The position numbers were made by a program, and so were the translations under genes. Below the pieces are notes generated by a model. It did not search any database. It saw only the letters and a list, made by a program, of their open reading frames with translations, and was not told the DNA's origin. From Hephaestia caeni (GTDB lineage Bacteria > Pseudomonadota > Alphaproteobacteria > Sphingomonadales > Sphingomonadaceae): a stretch of 64,000 bases of DNA. Within the stretch, counting starts at the first letter, position 1. Each line of letters starts with the position of its first letter. The stretch is from positions 744,001 to 808,000 of the forward strand of contig NZ_QXDC01000004.1 in NCBI RefSeq assembly GCF_003550065.1, written 5' to 3'. Positions 17,534-26,957 of the stretch are shown here, piece by piece.

Positions 17534-20371
17534 ATGCTGTTTCGTGCTGCCCTGTTGCTCGGCGCCGCCGTGCTGCCGCTGTCCGCCTTCGCCCAGGCCA
17601 GCCCGCAAGCCGCTGCGCCTGCCGCCGCTTCGGTGAAGCCGATCGCCTTTACCGAACGCACGCTCGCCAATGGCCTGCGCGTCTATGCGATCCACGATCC
17701 CGCGACCGCCAATGTTTCGGTCAACGTCTGGTACGATGTCGGCTCGAAGGACGATCCCAAGGGCCGTTCGGGCTTCGCGCATATGTTCGAGCATCTGATG
17801 TTCAAGGCGACGCGCAACCTGGTGCCCGAGCAGATGGACCGGCTGACTGAGGATGTCGGCGGCTACAACAACGCCTCGACTGCCGACGACTACACCAATT
17901 ACTTCGAGGTCGTCCCCGCCAACCACCTCCAGCGGCTGCTGTTCGCCGAGGCCGACCGCATGGCGAGCCTGGTGGTCGAGCCCAAGAGCTTCGCGTCCGA
18001 ACGCGACGTCGTGAAGGAGGAACTGCGCCTGCGCGTGCTCGCCCAGCCATATGGCAAGCTGTTCTACCTCTATTTCCCCGAAATCTCGTACACCAACCAT
18101 CCCTATGCGCGGCCGGGGATCGGCAGCATCGCGGATCTCGAGGCGGCGTCGATCGACGACGTGCGCGCGTTCCACGCCACCTATTACCGGCCCGACAATG
18201 CGATCCTGGTGGTCGCAGGCAATTTCGATCCCGCGCAGCTCGATCGATGGGTGGATCAGTATTTCGCGCCGATCGCGAAGCCCGACCGGCCGATTCCGCG
18301 CGTCGCCGTCACCGAGCCGATCCGCACCAAGGCGGTGCGCTATACCGTCTACGAGCCCAACACGCCGCTGCCCGCGGTGCTGATCAGCTATCCGCTGCCC
18401 CCCGACAACAGCCCCGACACGCCGGCGCTTACCGTGCTCGATGCGATCCTTTCCAAGGGCGAAAGCTCGCGGCTCTATCACGATCTGGTCTATCGCGATC
18501 AGCTCGCGCAGTCGGCGGAAACCTATCTCGATACCAAGCAGCAGGGCGGCGCGCTCGCGATCTACGCGATCATGGCGAGCGGCAAGGAGGCTGCCGACGG
18601 CGAGGCGGCGCTGCGCAAGGAAGTGGCGCGGCTGCGCGACGCGCCTGTCACCGCCGCCGAACTCGCCGAGGCCAGGAACGAGATCCTGACCGCGACGATC
18701 CAGAACCGCGAGACCGCCGCGGGCAAGGCCAATGTCCTCGCCTCCTCGGTGATCATCGACGGCGATCCGCGCGCGGCCGACAAGCAACTCGCGGCAATCG
18801 CACAGGTGACGGCGGCCGACGTGCAGCGCGTGGCGCAAAAATACCTTACCGAGGCGCAATCGGCCGCGATCCGATATCTCCCCGCCGAGAGCGCTGCCGC
18901 GGGCGCCAAAGGCGACACCGTATCGGTGCCCGCCACTGTGGTTACCGCGCCGCTCGCCGCGCCCGCAGGTATCAAGATCGTCACCCCCGCACCCGAGGGC
19001 GAGCGCGTGCTGCCCCCGCCTCCGGGCAAGCCGGTCGCGGTGACGATCCCGACGCCGGTCGCGGTGACGCTTGCCAACGGGATGCGCGTCGTCACGGTCG
19101 CGAAGCACGACCTGCCGCTCGTCACCGCGACGGTGGTGAGCGAGCGCGGCGGCGCGCTCGATCCCGTGGGCCGCGCGGGGCTGGCCAGCCTTACTGCCGG
19201 GCTGATGACCAAGGGCACCGCCACCCGCTCGGCGACCGACATCGCCAGCCAGATCGAATCGCTTGGCGGCGCGATCGCGAGCAGCGCGGATTGGGACGGT
19301 TCGTCGGTGACGGTCACGATCAAATCCGACCAGCTCGCGCCCGCGCTCGGCATCCTCGCCGACGTGACGCGCAACCCCGCCTTCGCCGCCGACGAGATCG
19401 ACCGTGCCCGCGCGCAGGCGATCGACGCGGCCAATGTCCAGATGACCGACCCGATGGCGCTTGCAGGCATGGTCGCCGATCGGGCGATCTTCGGGGCGCA
19501 GCCGTACGGCCACGTTCTCGAGGGGACGCCCGCATCGCTCGCGGCGCTCAAGCGCGGCGACATCACCGCCGCTTATGCGAGGAGCTGGCAACCCGGCGAC
19601 GTCACGCTGGTGATGGTGGGCGACATCACTCCCGCGGCGGCAAAGGCACTGGCCGAGCAGCAGTTCGGCACCTGGAAGGCAGCCCCCACCGCCGAGGCAG
19701 CGGCCGCGCGCGCCACAGCCGCACCCGCCCCCAGGGTGATCGCGGTCGACCTCCCCGATGCGGGGCAGGCCGGGATCGTCGTCGGCCGTCCCGCGATCGC
19801 CCGCAACGACAGCCGTTTCTATGCCGCGCAGGTCGCCAACGCGACGCTGGGCGTCGGTTTTTCGTCACGACTCAACCAGGAAATCCGCATCAAGCGCGGG
19901 CTTTCCTATGGCGCCGGCAGCCAGATGCCGGGCCGGCGCGATGTCGGCCCGTTCAAGGCGGCCACGCAGACCAAGAATCCGTCGGCGGCCGAGGTCGTCT
20001 CGCTGATCGTCGCGGAGATGGCGAAGCTGGGCGCCGCACCCGCCCCCGCGGCCGAACTCGACACGCGCAAGGCGGTGCTGGTCGGCGGTTTCGGCCGCGC
20101 GGTGGAGACGACCGACGGCATCGCGGGCATCCTGGGCGACTTCATCGAGGAAGGCGTGCCGCTGTCCGAACTCAAGACCTATTCGAGCGACATCACCGGC
20201 GTCAGCCCGAAAGCGGTCCAGGCGGCGGCCAGACTGTTCGACCCCAAGGGCGCGAGCATCGTCGTGGTGGGCGATTCGAAGCAGTTCATCGACGATCTGC
20301 GCAAGACCTATCCCGATCTCGAACTGATTCCGTCGAGCGCGCTCGATCTTGATGCGGCGGTGTTGAAATAG
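17534..20371 (+). CDS. M16 family zinc metalloprotease, double-domain (one active half)
   Basis: Secreted zinc peptidase of the insulinase/pitrilysin family with 945 residues. Residues 1-23 are a signal peptide. The N-terminal M16 domain carries the inverted zinc motif HMFEH (83-87) and a downstream glutamate in EELRLR that would complete the site. A mid-protein Ala/Pro linker near 450-490 joins a second M16 domain (about 500-930) with GRAGLASLTAGLMTKGT where the HxxEH motif should be, so this half is inactive and serves as the structural partner. The conserved EIRIKRGLSYGAGS marks the C-terminal half. GGGGGGAA lies upstream of the ATG. It may degrade peptides in the periplasm. Confidence 0.93.
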   Translation: MLFRAALLLGAAVLPLSAFAQASPQAAAPAAASVKPIAFTERTLANGLRVYAIHDPATANVSVNVWYDVGSKDDPKGRSGFAHMFEHLMFKATRNLVPEQMDRLTEDVGGYNNASTADDYTNYFEVVPANHLQRLLFAEADRMASLVVEPKSFASERDVVKEELRLRVLAQPYGKLFYLYFPEISYTNHPYARPGIGSIADLEAASIDDVRAFHATYYRPDNAILVVAGNFDPAQLDRWVDQYFAPIAKPDRPIPRVAVTEPIRTKAVRYTVYEPNTPLPAVLISYPLPPDNSPDTPALTVLDAILSKGESSRLYHDLVYRDQLAQSAETYLDTKQQGGALAIYAIMASGKEAADGEAALRKEVARLRDAPVTAAELAEARNEILTATIQNRETAAGKANVLASSVIIDGDPRAADKQLAAIAQVTAADVQRVAQKYLTEAQSAAIRYLPAESAAAGAKGDTVSVPATVVTAPLAAPAGIKIVTPAPEGERVLPPPPGKPVAVTIPTPVAVTLANGMRVVTVAKHDLPLVTATVVSERGGALDPVGRAGLASLTAGLMTKGTATRSATDIASQIESLGGAIASSADWDGSSVTVTIKSDQLAPALGILADVTRNPAFAADEIDRARAQAIDAANVQMTDPMALAGMVADRAIFGAQPYGHVLEGTPASLAALKRGDITAAYARSWQPGDVTLVMVGDITPAAAKALAEQQFGTWKAAPTAEAAAARATAAPAPRVIAVDLPDAGQAGIVVGRPAIARNDSRFYAAQVANATLGVGFSSRLNQEIRIKRGLSYGAGSQMPGRRDVGPFKAATQTKNPSAAEVVSLIVAEMAKLGAAPAPAAELDTRKAVLVGGFGRAVETTDGIAGILGDFIEEGVPLSELKTYSSDITGVSPKAVQAAARLFDPKGASIVVVGDSKQFIDDLRKTYPDLELIPSSALDLDAAVLK

Positions 20372-20647
20372 GGTGCGGCCGGAGGAACCGCCGCTTGTGC
20401 CGGCACCGTGATCGCAGGGTCGCAACGCGATCCGGGTTTCCCCTCAGCGTCGCGCGGAGATAAACCCCACGCGCCACGACGGCGCCGGCACGGTGCGGTG
20501 CGCAGAGAGACTCCCCCCGAGATGCTCTGCACCGATGGCCGCCTTGTACCCGCATCTCGGCGGCCGCGAATGGTCATTTTTGCGTAAATCATAATTCCCC
20601 CGTATCGATCGTCAGCGAATCCGATTGATCTGGGGGGACAATCTGAC
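20372..20647. other. Gene-free region upstream of the winged-helix gene
   Basis: Between the M16 protease stop and the winged-helix gene. It holds no open frame that resembles a protein. The 3' part is locally AT-richer (TTTTTGCGTAAATCATAATTC around 20576-20596) and is the likely promoter of the downstream gene. Confidence 0.45.
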
Positions 20648-21559
20648 ATGAACACCGGGCGCATGCTCGACCCCGCGAGCGGTACGCCGTTCCGGCCGGC
20701 GCGACATATCATCGCACATCCTCGCTTCGCCACGGCGCGGAACGCGTATATCGGCCAGCTATCGGCGCTCTACAGCGGCAAGCCCTTCCTCAGCCATATG
20801 ATGGGCGAGGCGGTGCGCGCGGTGATGTTCGGGCTGATCATCTGCCTTCACGTCAATTATCGGCCCGACGATCGCGCGTCGCAGCCGACGCTCGCGAAGC
20901 TGAAGCGCACGCTCCAAGCTTACGGCCTGACCAGCCCGCGCCGCGTCGAAGCGCTGATCGCGCGTCTCATCCAGGTCGGCTATCTGCGCACCGAAGCAGC
21001 CCCCGGCGATCGGCGGGCACGCCTGCTCGTGCCCTGTGCGCCGATGATCGAGCACGACCGCGAATGGCTGGCGCTGCATTATGCACCGCTTGCGGTGCTG
21101 TTTCCCGACGATCCCGCTTATCGCCGCCCACTGGCGCACGATCCCGCGTTCCAGCGCGAGCAGCGCCGCGCCGCCGGGGGCACGATCTCGCACTCGGCGC
21201 AGGCGCTCGCGACCAATCCCGCGATCATCCTCTTCGGCTCGCACGCCGCCGGCTTCCTGATCCTTGCCGCGCTCGCCGATTCCGCGATCCACGCCGATGA
21301 CGGCATCGCGCGACTTCCGACGGCAGAGCTTGCCCGGCGCTTCGCCGTCTCGCGCGCGCATGTTCGCCGTACCCTCGCCGCGGCGCGCGCGCAGGGGCTG
21401 CTTACGTTCGACGCCGCCGAAGATCGCGGCGTCGTGCTGGCGCCCTCGCTCTGGAGCGCGATCGATCGCTTCATCGCGGAATCGATGGAGCGCCACGATC
21501 TCACCGCAATGCGCGCGTTGCGGGCGCTCGACGCGTCGGAAGCGGATACCGGGGATTGA
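20648..21559 (+). CDS. Predicted winged-helix protein of unknown function
   Basis: A 303-residue soluble protein with no signal peptide. Two regions look like winged helix-turn-helix domains: residues about 75-130 (KLKRTLQAYGLTSPRRVEAL and IARLIQVGYLRTEAAPGDRRARLLVP) and about 220-265 (TAELARRFAVSRAHVRRTLAAARAQGLL, followed by the hydrophobic wing GVVLAPSLW). Between them is a hydrophobic stretch (IILFGSHAAGFLILAALA). It could be a transcription regulator or a DNA-binding protein of another kind; no ligand domain is recognisable. The ATG has GGGGGG about 10 bases upstream. The 276-bp upstream gap contains no gene. Confidence 0.65.
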   Translation: MNTGRMLDPASGTPFRPARHIIAHPRFATARNAYIGQLSALYSGKPFLSHMMGEAVRAVMFGLIICLHVNYRPDDRASQPTLAKLKRTLQAYGLTSPRRVEALIARLIQVGYLRTEAAPGDRRARLLVPCAPMIEHDREWLALHYAPLAVLFPDDPAYRRPLAHDPAFQREQRRAAGGTISHSAQALATNPAIILFGSHAAGFLILAALADSAIHADDGIARLPTAELARRFAVSRAHVRRTLAAARAQGLLTFDAAEDRGVVLAPSLWSAIDRFIAESMERHDLTAMRALRALDASEADTGD

Positions 21560-21628
21560 ATTAACCCTGTTTCGTCCCGCCCCGAGACAATCCGAAATCG
21601 GGCCTCACCGTCGAGGCCTATCTGCGCT

Positions 21629-22654
21629 ATGCGCGCCCGGGTGATCGCCCGTCTCGTCAACCACAAACATGCGCGCGAACTGGCCGTCGCCTGCATCGGT
21701 TTCCTGATCTGCGCCGGCGTGTCGGCGCATGGGGCACTTCGCGCGATCGAAGCGCATCCTGGTGCGATAGCAACCGTCGCCCTCCCCCAGACTCCGGCCG
21801 ACGCCAGCGCCGCGGCGCCCGCACCCGGCACGACCGGCACCATCGCGCTTCCCGCCCTACCGGTTCCCGCCGGCACTGACTCAGGTGACGGCTCGGTGTT
21901 GCCGGCACGCGCCTTTTCGATGGCGGCCGCAAGCCCGATCGATCGCGCGCGGGCGCTCACCTGCCTCGCCGACGCCGTCTATTACGAAGCGGCGTCCGAA
22001 AGCGATGCCGGGCAGCGCGCGGTGGCGCAGGTGGTGCTCAACCGCGTCCGCCACCCGGCGTTTCCGGCGACGGTGTGCGGCGTCGTTTTCCAGGGATCGG
22101 AGCGCGCCAGCGGCTGCCAGTTCAGCTTCGCCTGCGACGGCACGATGGCGCGGACGCCTTCGGGCGCGGCGTGGAGCAAGGCGCTGAGCATCGCGGGCGC
22201 GGCGCTGGGGGGCTATGTGTTCGCGCCGGTCGGGCTGGCGACGCATTATCACACCTATGCGGTGACCCCGGCCTGGAACCGGCAATTGGTGATGACCGAT
22301 GCGATCGGCGCGCATTTCTTCCATCGCTGGCGCGGTTGGTGGGGCACGCCCGCCGCGTTCAACCAGGCCTATATCGGCAGCGAGCCGCTGCCGGGGCCAC
22401 ATGCCGCCCCTGCCCGGCAACCCATCACGCCGCCGGCTCCGATGATCGCCGATGCCGCACGCGCGACCGTTGCGGGCGCTGTCGCTCCGGCCGCGCCCAA
22501 GGCCGATCCGATTGCGCTGGCGATGATCCAGCCGGCCTATGCCGATAGCGGCGCGCTGCGCGGCCCGCTTGCCGCCCCCGGCAGACAGCCCGACACGCTC
22601 CCGCAAAGCCAGGTGCTCGACCGCTGGAAGGATTCGGGCAAGCCCCTGAAATAA
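21629..22654 (+). CDS. SleB-like cell wall hydrolase
   Basis: A 341-residue protein with a membrane anchor or uncleaved leader (ELAVACIGFLICAGVSAHGAL) and a SleB/Hydrolase_2 domain at about 110-245. The signature stretches are CLADAVYYEAASESDAGQRA, VVLNRVRHPAFPATVCGVVF, CQFSFACDG and ATHYHTYAVTPAW, matching the peptidoglycan lytic/amidase-like cortex-hydrolase family found in alphaproteobacteria that do not sporulate. An Ala/Pro-rich tail follows. Its role is probably peptidoglycan remodelling. The ATG at 21629 was kept; no better start signal is apparent. A hairpin separates its end from the convergent S9 peptidase gene. Confidence 0.88.
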   Translation: MRARVIARLVNHKHARELAVACIGFLICAGVSAHGALRAIEAHPGAIATVALPQTPADASAAAPAPGTTGTIALPALPVPAGTDSGDGSVLPARAFSMAAASPIDRARALTCLADAVYYEAASESDAGQRAVAQVVLNRVRHPAFPATVCGVVFQGSERASGCQFSFACDGTMARTPSGAAWSKALSIAGAALGGYVFAPVGLATHYHTYAVTPAWNRQLVMTDAIGAHFFHRWRGWWGTPAAFNQAYIGSEPLPGPHAAPARQPITPPAPMIADAARATVAGAVAPAAPKADPIALAMIQPAYADSGALRGPLAAPGRQPDTLPQSQVLDRWKDSGKPLK

Positions 22655-22690
22655 GGTCGGTCGTCGGGCCGGCTCCTGTTGCCGCATGAG

Positions 22691-22714
22691 ACTCCAGCTT
22701 TCGCTGGAGTGACG
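22691..22714. repeat. REP-like hairpin between convergent genes
   Basis: A perfect 8-bp stem ACTCCAGC-TTTC-GCTGGAGT (22691-22710) followed by GACGG. The same right-hand motif GCTGG-n-RTGACGG occurs at 8852-8864. It lies between the convergent sleB-like and S9 peptidase genes and may double as a bidirectional terminator. Confidence 0.6.
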
Positions 22715-22715
22715 G

Positions 22716-24605
22716 TCAGTCCGCCAGATATTTGTCGAACCAAGCGATCGTGCGGTCGTGCATGTCCCGTGCATGATCGGGATCGCGGATGCCGTGGCCT
22801 TCGCCTTCGTAGATCATCAGCGTGGTCGGCACGCCCATGTCCTTGAGCGCATGCCACCATTCGATCGATTGCGTCGGCGGCACCTCGATATCGCGCTCAC
22901 CGACATAGATGAAGGTCGGCGTCTTGGCGTTCTTGACGTAATTGACAGCCGAGACGCGGCGATAGGCGTCGTAATCGTCGTAAAGCGGCTTGCCGAAAAA
23001 GGGCAGCATCCAGGTGTTGATACCGTTGGTGCCGTAATAGCTGACCCAGTTCGAAAGCCCCGCCCCCGCGACGATCGCCTTGAAGCGATCGGTCTGGGTG
23101 TTCGCCCACATCGCCATGAACCCGCCATAGCTGCCGCCCATCAGCCCGAGCCGGTTGTCGTCGATCGGCGCCTGCTGCTCGACCGCGTCGATCCCGGCGA
23201 GGATATCGCGCAGATCGCCGCCACCGAAATCGCGGCGGTTGGCGTCGACGAACGCCGCGCCCTGGCCATAGCTGCCGCGCGGATTGGGCAGGAACAGCCA
23301 ATAGCCCTTGCGCAGCAGATCGATCGTGGTGCCTTCCGAGGCGAAGCGCGGCGTGCTCGCCGCCGCGGGGCCGCCGTGGACGATCGTGATCATCGGCGCC
23401 TTCGTCTTCGGATCGGCACCGACCGGCGACAGCAGCCAGCCCTGAACGTCATAATGCTCGTTCTTCCAGCGGATGCTGCGCGCCTCCATCACGGGGGCGA
23501 GATCGTCGTTGTCGTGGGTGATCTGGCGCGGGGCGGCGGCGCTGCCGGCATAGATGGCCGGAGCGTGCGTGAAATCCTGCACGACGGTCGCGATCGTCTT
23601 GCCGTCGGCGCTGTAGGCGACCTTGCCGTCGGCCGCGGCGAAGCTCGCCATCTTGCGCCACGTGGTGGTCGGCGTGCCCGACGCGTCGAGCGTGTTGAGT
23701 TCGAGCGTGTCGGCGGCAAGCGCAACGGTGTGGATGCCGCTGGACAGCCAGTCCATCGAGACGTTGGTGGTGGTCGACCCCCTGGTGATGTTGGTCGGCG
23801 TGCCACCCGTGAACGGCACCGTGTAGACATCGCCGCCGATCGATCCGAAATCGCTCATCAAGCCGCCGATATAGGCGACCGATTTGCCGTCGGGCGAGAC
23901 GCGCGGCAGGTTGAGCTGGGTCGTCGGCCTGGCGATGTTGCGCACTGCGCCGGTAGTGGCGTCGACCGCATCGAGCGTCGCCACCCACCAGTTCGCGTCG
24001 CCATTGCCCGGCGCGCTGGTGACGACGAAGCCGTGCCCGTCGGGCGTCCAGTCATATTCGTAGATATAGCGATCGGCCGGCGACAGCGGCTTGACCGCAT
24101 CGGCCGCGACGCTGGCGCCGACATCGAAGATCGCCAGCCGGCGCTCGTCATAATGCTCGCCGATCTCGCCGATCTGGCGCACGCCCGCCTGGGTCGCGCC
24201 CGCCTCTTTCTTCGCACCGATCGTCACCAGCAGCGCAATGCGCTTGCCGTCGGGCGAGAAGCGCGGCGTGGCGGCGATGCCGTTGATCGTCGCGACGGTA
24301 TTCGCCTGGTTGCCCTTCGCGATTTCGAGTCGGGTGACGTCGCCGTCGCGCATCAGGAAGGCGATGGTGCCATCGGGGCCGAAGGTTGGATCCGAATAAC
24401 GGCACGTCTCGCACGGATCGATCGTGCGGATGATGCGGCCATCACGCGCATCGCGCAGCGTGACCGCCGCGCCGCTCGCCTCGGTAGTCTCGATGGTGGC
24501 CAGTGTCCGGCCGTCGGGCGACATCACGAGATCGCCATATTGGTGCGTGGCGGCAAAGGCCGGGCCGGCGACCGACACGAGAAGCAGAGCGAGCGGCAAG
24601 CGCAT
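22716..24605 (-). CDS. S9 family prolyl oligopeptidase-type peptidase
   Basis: Exported serine peptidase of 629 residues from the ATG at 24605. Residues 1-19 (RLPLALLLVSVAGPAFA) are a signal peptide. A beta-propeller-like region occupies about 25-380 (repeated SPDG-type turns: VMSPDGRTLA, FSPDGKRIA, VSPDGKSVAYI). The C-terminal alpha/beta-hydrolase has an oxyanion HGGPAA, nucleophile GGSYGGFMA (Ser492), Asp in YVGERDIEVPP and His in YEGEGHGIRDP, so the triad is complete. It probably degrades oligopeptides or acts as an acylaminoacyl-peptidase in the periplasm. Convergent with the sleB-like gene. Confidence 0.93.
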   Translation of the reverse strand: MRLPLALLLVSVAGPAFAATHQYGDLVMSPDGRTLATIETTEASGAAVTLRDARDGRIIRTIDPCETCRYSDPTFGPDGTIAFLMRDGDVTRLEIAKGNQANTVATINGIAATPRFSPDGKRIALLVTIGAKKEAGATQAGVRQIGEIGEHYDERRLAIFDVGASVAADAVKPLSPADRYIYEYDWTPDGHGFVVTSAPGNGDANWWVATLDAVDATTGAVRNIARPTTQLNLPRVSPDGKSVAYIGGLMSDFGSIGGDVYTVPFTGGTPTNITRGSTTTNVSMDWLSSGIHTVALAADTLELNTLDASGTPTTTWRKMASFAAADGKVAYSADGKTIATVVQDFTHAPAIYAGSAAAPRQITHDNDDLAPVMEARSIRWKNEHYDVQGWLLSPVGADPKTKAPMITIVHGGPAAASTPRFASEGTTIDLLRKGYWLFLPNPRGSYGQGAAFVDANRRDFGGGDLRDILAGIDAVEQQAPIDDNRLGLMGGSYGGFMAMWANTQTDRFKAIVAGAGLSNWVSYYGTNGINTWMLPFFGKPLYDDYDAYRRVSAVNYVKNAKTPTFIYVGERDIEVPPTQSIEWWHALKDMGVPTTLMIYEGEGHGIRDPDHARDMHDRTIAWFDKYLAD

Positions 24606-24688
24606 GGGATTCCTCCGGATAAGGACGTTGCCGCTGGATAGCACGTCCGCGCACCGGGGCAATCGATGCGGGGTTGCGAAGGAGGGTG

Positions 24689-26308
24689 TCAGCGGCGGCG
24701 GGGATCGGCATCGCGGCGCGCCGCGGGCCGATGCGCTGCCGCCCGATGCGACGCCGCCCGGCGCGGTGTCTGCACCCGGTGGGAGGGCGCTGGGCGCGCG
24801 CGCTGGGGTGTCGCGCGATGCTGCGCGGTGCGGGGCGCGGCCTGCTGCCGGTGCGCGCGCCGGGGCTGCTGTCGCCGCATATGATCGGCCTGTGATCGAC
24901 GCTGTACCGCCTGCGCGCGACTGCGGGTTTCAACCGCGTGCTGACGCCTGGCAGTCGCCGCCCGGGCCTTGACCTGCGACGACCGCAGGGCGGCCGCGCG
25001 GCGGTGCTCGGCGGTACGGGCCTTCACCCGCGCCTGTTGTGCCCGCTGATGCGTCCGGGCTTGTGTCCGCCGGGCAGTTTCGGCGCGTGCGGTGGCGCGA
25101 TGCGCGCGACTCTGCGCCCTCACCTGCCCGCGATGCGCGGCCGTCCGAGCCCGATCGGCACGCGCCGCGTGATGGTCGGCGCGCGCGTTGCGCGCCACCG
25201 CGACACGTTGCTGCGCCGCGCGGGCATGGTCCGGCTGCGCCTGGCGGTGCCGCGTCGGTTCGAGCCGATGGCGCGCGACCGCGTGACGGGCATCGGCCAG
25301 CCGTTCGCGCTGCGCCGCTTGCGCCCGGACATGGCGCTTTGCCGAGACCTGCTGCGCGTGGCGACGCTGATAGGAGAGCTGTTGCGTACGCTGCACAGCC
25401 CGGTTGCGCGCATGATCGCGCGCGGCGGTGTTGTAGAAGCGCGGCGCGTGGCCCCGGAAATCCCGGCGCTGCCAGTTCGCAAAGCGTGTCGCGGCGTGGC
25501 GGCGGCGCTGGCGCTCCTCGCGCCAGTGGTGCGCCTGCGCCGCGGCGGCGCGTGCCCGCACATGGTTGGCGCGATCGACGCGATGGCGCGCGCGATCGAT
25601 CGCGTCGCGCCGGACCGCCCATTGCCGGGCGGCGACACCGTAGTGATACCGATGCCGCGCCGCCGCGCGCAGATGGCGGGCGCGTGCATAATAGCGCGAG
25701 GCCGCGCGGCGCTCCTGCGCCCAGCGCGCGCGACCGAGTGCGCGGCCGTCGGGGCCGTAGATCACGGTGATCGTGCCGCCCGAATAGCCGTAGCCATAAT
25801 AGGGATCGCGAATGAAATACGGCGCGACCGCGCCCGGCTGATAATAATAGGTGCGATAGCCGTCGTCGATCGGCTCGATATAGGTGGCATAGCCGTCGCC
25901 GGTCTCCCACGCCCAGGGCTCGACGCCGTAGCCGTCGTCGAAATAATAATCGGGCGGGGCCGCGCCGAACACGTCGTCGAGCGCGCCGGCGCGGTCGATC
26001 CACGCATAGCGATCGTCGGCGGCGATCGGCCGCGCGACCGGCAACGGCGCCGTGGCGGGCAGCGCCCGGGCCGATGGCGCCGTCGCGATCGGCGCGGCGG
26101 CAGCGAGCGTCATCGGCTGCGCATCGGGCAGCGGCGGCAGACCGGCGAGGCCGCCGTCGCGCAGCGCGTTCGCCCATAGTGCCTGCCGATCGGCCGTGGC
26201 TGGGGCAGTGGCGGTATTATCGGTCGCGGACGGATTGCACGCCGCGATCATGAGCGCCGCACCGAGCGCCCCGGCGACCTGCGCCTGGAGACGAGCCTTG
26301 CGGATCAT
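24689..26308 (-). CDS. Lipoprotein with very Arg/Ala/His/Gln-rich low-complexity tail
   Basis: A 539-residue protein that I cannot place in a family. The start ATG at 26308 has AGGAGAG upstream and opens a lipoprotein signal with lipobox MIAAC (Cys about 24). Residues about 80-200 are Asp/Tyr/Gly-rich (DDYYFDDGYGVEPWAWET, PYYGYGYSGGTITVIYGPDG). From about residue 205 to the end the composition is dominated by Arg, Ala, His and Gln (for example RRHAQQVSAKRHVRAQAAQR), without Lys excess or clear unit repeats. The C-terminus is RRDADPRRR. Such a basic tail could bind nucleic acid, peptidoglycan or lipopolysaccharide; this is inference. The S9 gene follows on the same strand. Confidence 0.75.
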   Translation of the reverse strand: MIRKARLQAQVAGALGAALMIAACNPSATDNTATAPATADRQALWANALRDGGLAGLPPLPDAQPMTLAAAAPIATAPSARALPATAPLPVARPIAADDRYAWIDRAGALDDVFGAAPPDYYFDDGYGVEPWAWETGDGYATYIEPIDDGYRTYYYQPGAVAPYFIRDPYYGYGYSGGTITVIYGPDGRALGRARWAQERRAASRYYARARHLRAAARHRYHYGVAARQWAVRRDAIDRARHRVDRANHVRARAAAAQAHHWREERQRRRHAATRFANWQRRDFRGHAPRFYNTAARDHARNRAVQRTQQLSYQRRHAQQVSAKRHVRAQAAQRERLADARHAVARHRLEPTRHRQAQPDHARAAQQRVAVARNARADHHAARADRARTAAHRGQVRAQSRAHRATARAETARRTQARTHQRAQQARVKARTAEHRRAAALRSSQVKARAATARRQHAVETRSRAQAVQRRSQADHMRRQQPRRAHRQQAAPRTAQHRATPQRARPAPSHRVQTPRRAASHRAAAHRPAARRDADPRRR

Positions 26309-26424
26309 CGCGGCTCTCCTGGTTGCTTCATCATCGAGCAACCATGAAGGACCGGCCCTGAACCCGCCGTGGCCCGCCTGTTCATGCGAGGTGAAGGCGC
26401 GCGGTGGCGCCCGAAACGGCGGCT

Positions 26425-26823
26425 TTAGTGTGTCGTGCCGCCCGCTGGTGGTTCTTTGGACGCGGTCGGCGGGTCGGCCCGCTTGTTCTTGAGCCAGCGA
26501 TCGAGCGCCGCGGTGGCGATGCCGGCCGCCGCGCTCGCGAACTGCGCGCCCGCCGCGTGCGGATCGCGGTGCGGCGGCTCGTCGGCGGCAGCAGAGGCCG
26601 CCTCCGGCCCGGCCGCGCTGTCCGCCGCGCCGGAAGGCGACGCCGCCGCCGATTTACGCCGGGCGATCGCCGCCGCCGCCGTCATCAGCCCGGCAAGCGC
26701 CACTTCACGGCCGAGCGGCGTATCGAGCGCGGCGAGCAGCTTGCCGCCCTTCTTGCGTAATTTCTTGGGGATTTTCACCCCCGCGACCTGCTTCGGCAGC
26801 CGCGCCTTGTTCTTCTTGCCCAT
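26425..26823 (-). CDS. Hypothetical protein, Lys-rich N-terminus and Ala-rich centre
   Basis: A 132-residue protein with no recognised family. The N-terminus is strongly basic (MGKKNKARLPKQVAGVKIPKKLRKKGGKLL), quoted as MGKKNKARLPKQVAG and IPKKLRKKGGKLL, then LDTPLGREVALAGLMTAAAAIARRK, an Ala/Ser/Pro/Glu low-complexity stretch, and a final helix AAGIATAALDRWLKNKR. This resembles small sphingomonad hypothetical proteins with a nucleic-acid or membrane-binding basic end, but I assign none. AGGATGCCGGG just upstream gives a plausible ribosome-binding site. It is divergent from gmk. Confidence 0.65.
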   Translation of the reverse strand: MGKKNKARLPKQVAGVKIPKKLRKKGGKLLAALDTPLGREVALAGLMTAAAAIARRKSAAASPSGAADSAAGPEAASAAADEPPHRDPHAAGAQFASAAAGIATAALDRWLKNKRADPPTASKEPPAGGTTH

Positions 26824-26957
26824 CCCGGCATCCTTCCGATCCGCTACACGCTCTACGCGACAGCGTATTACCTATATATTACACCACGGCCGGGAAAGAT
26901 AGCATGATCAGCGCGCGGTGCTTGACGAACCGCCATCGCCCGCGCCACTTGCGCGGC

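Noticed and set aside
17528..19591. A 687-codon antisense frame opposite the M16 protease gene
   Set aside because: The forward frame has a signal peptide and HMFEH zinc motif, so the antisense frame is a shadow.
26904..26957. Longer gmk start at the ATG 26904
   Set aside because: It would add an 18-residue Arg/His-rich extension not expected of guanylate kinases, although it has a better ribosome-binding site; kept as an alternative only.
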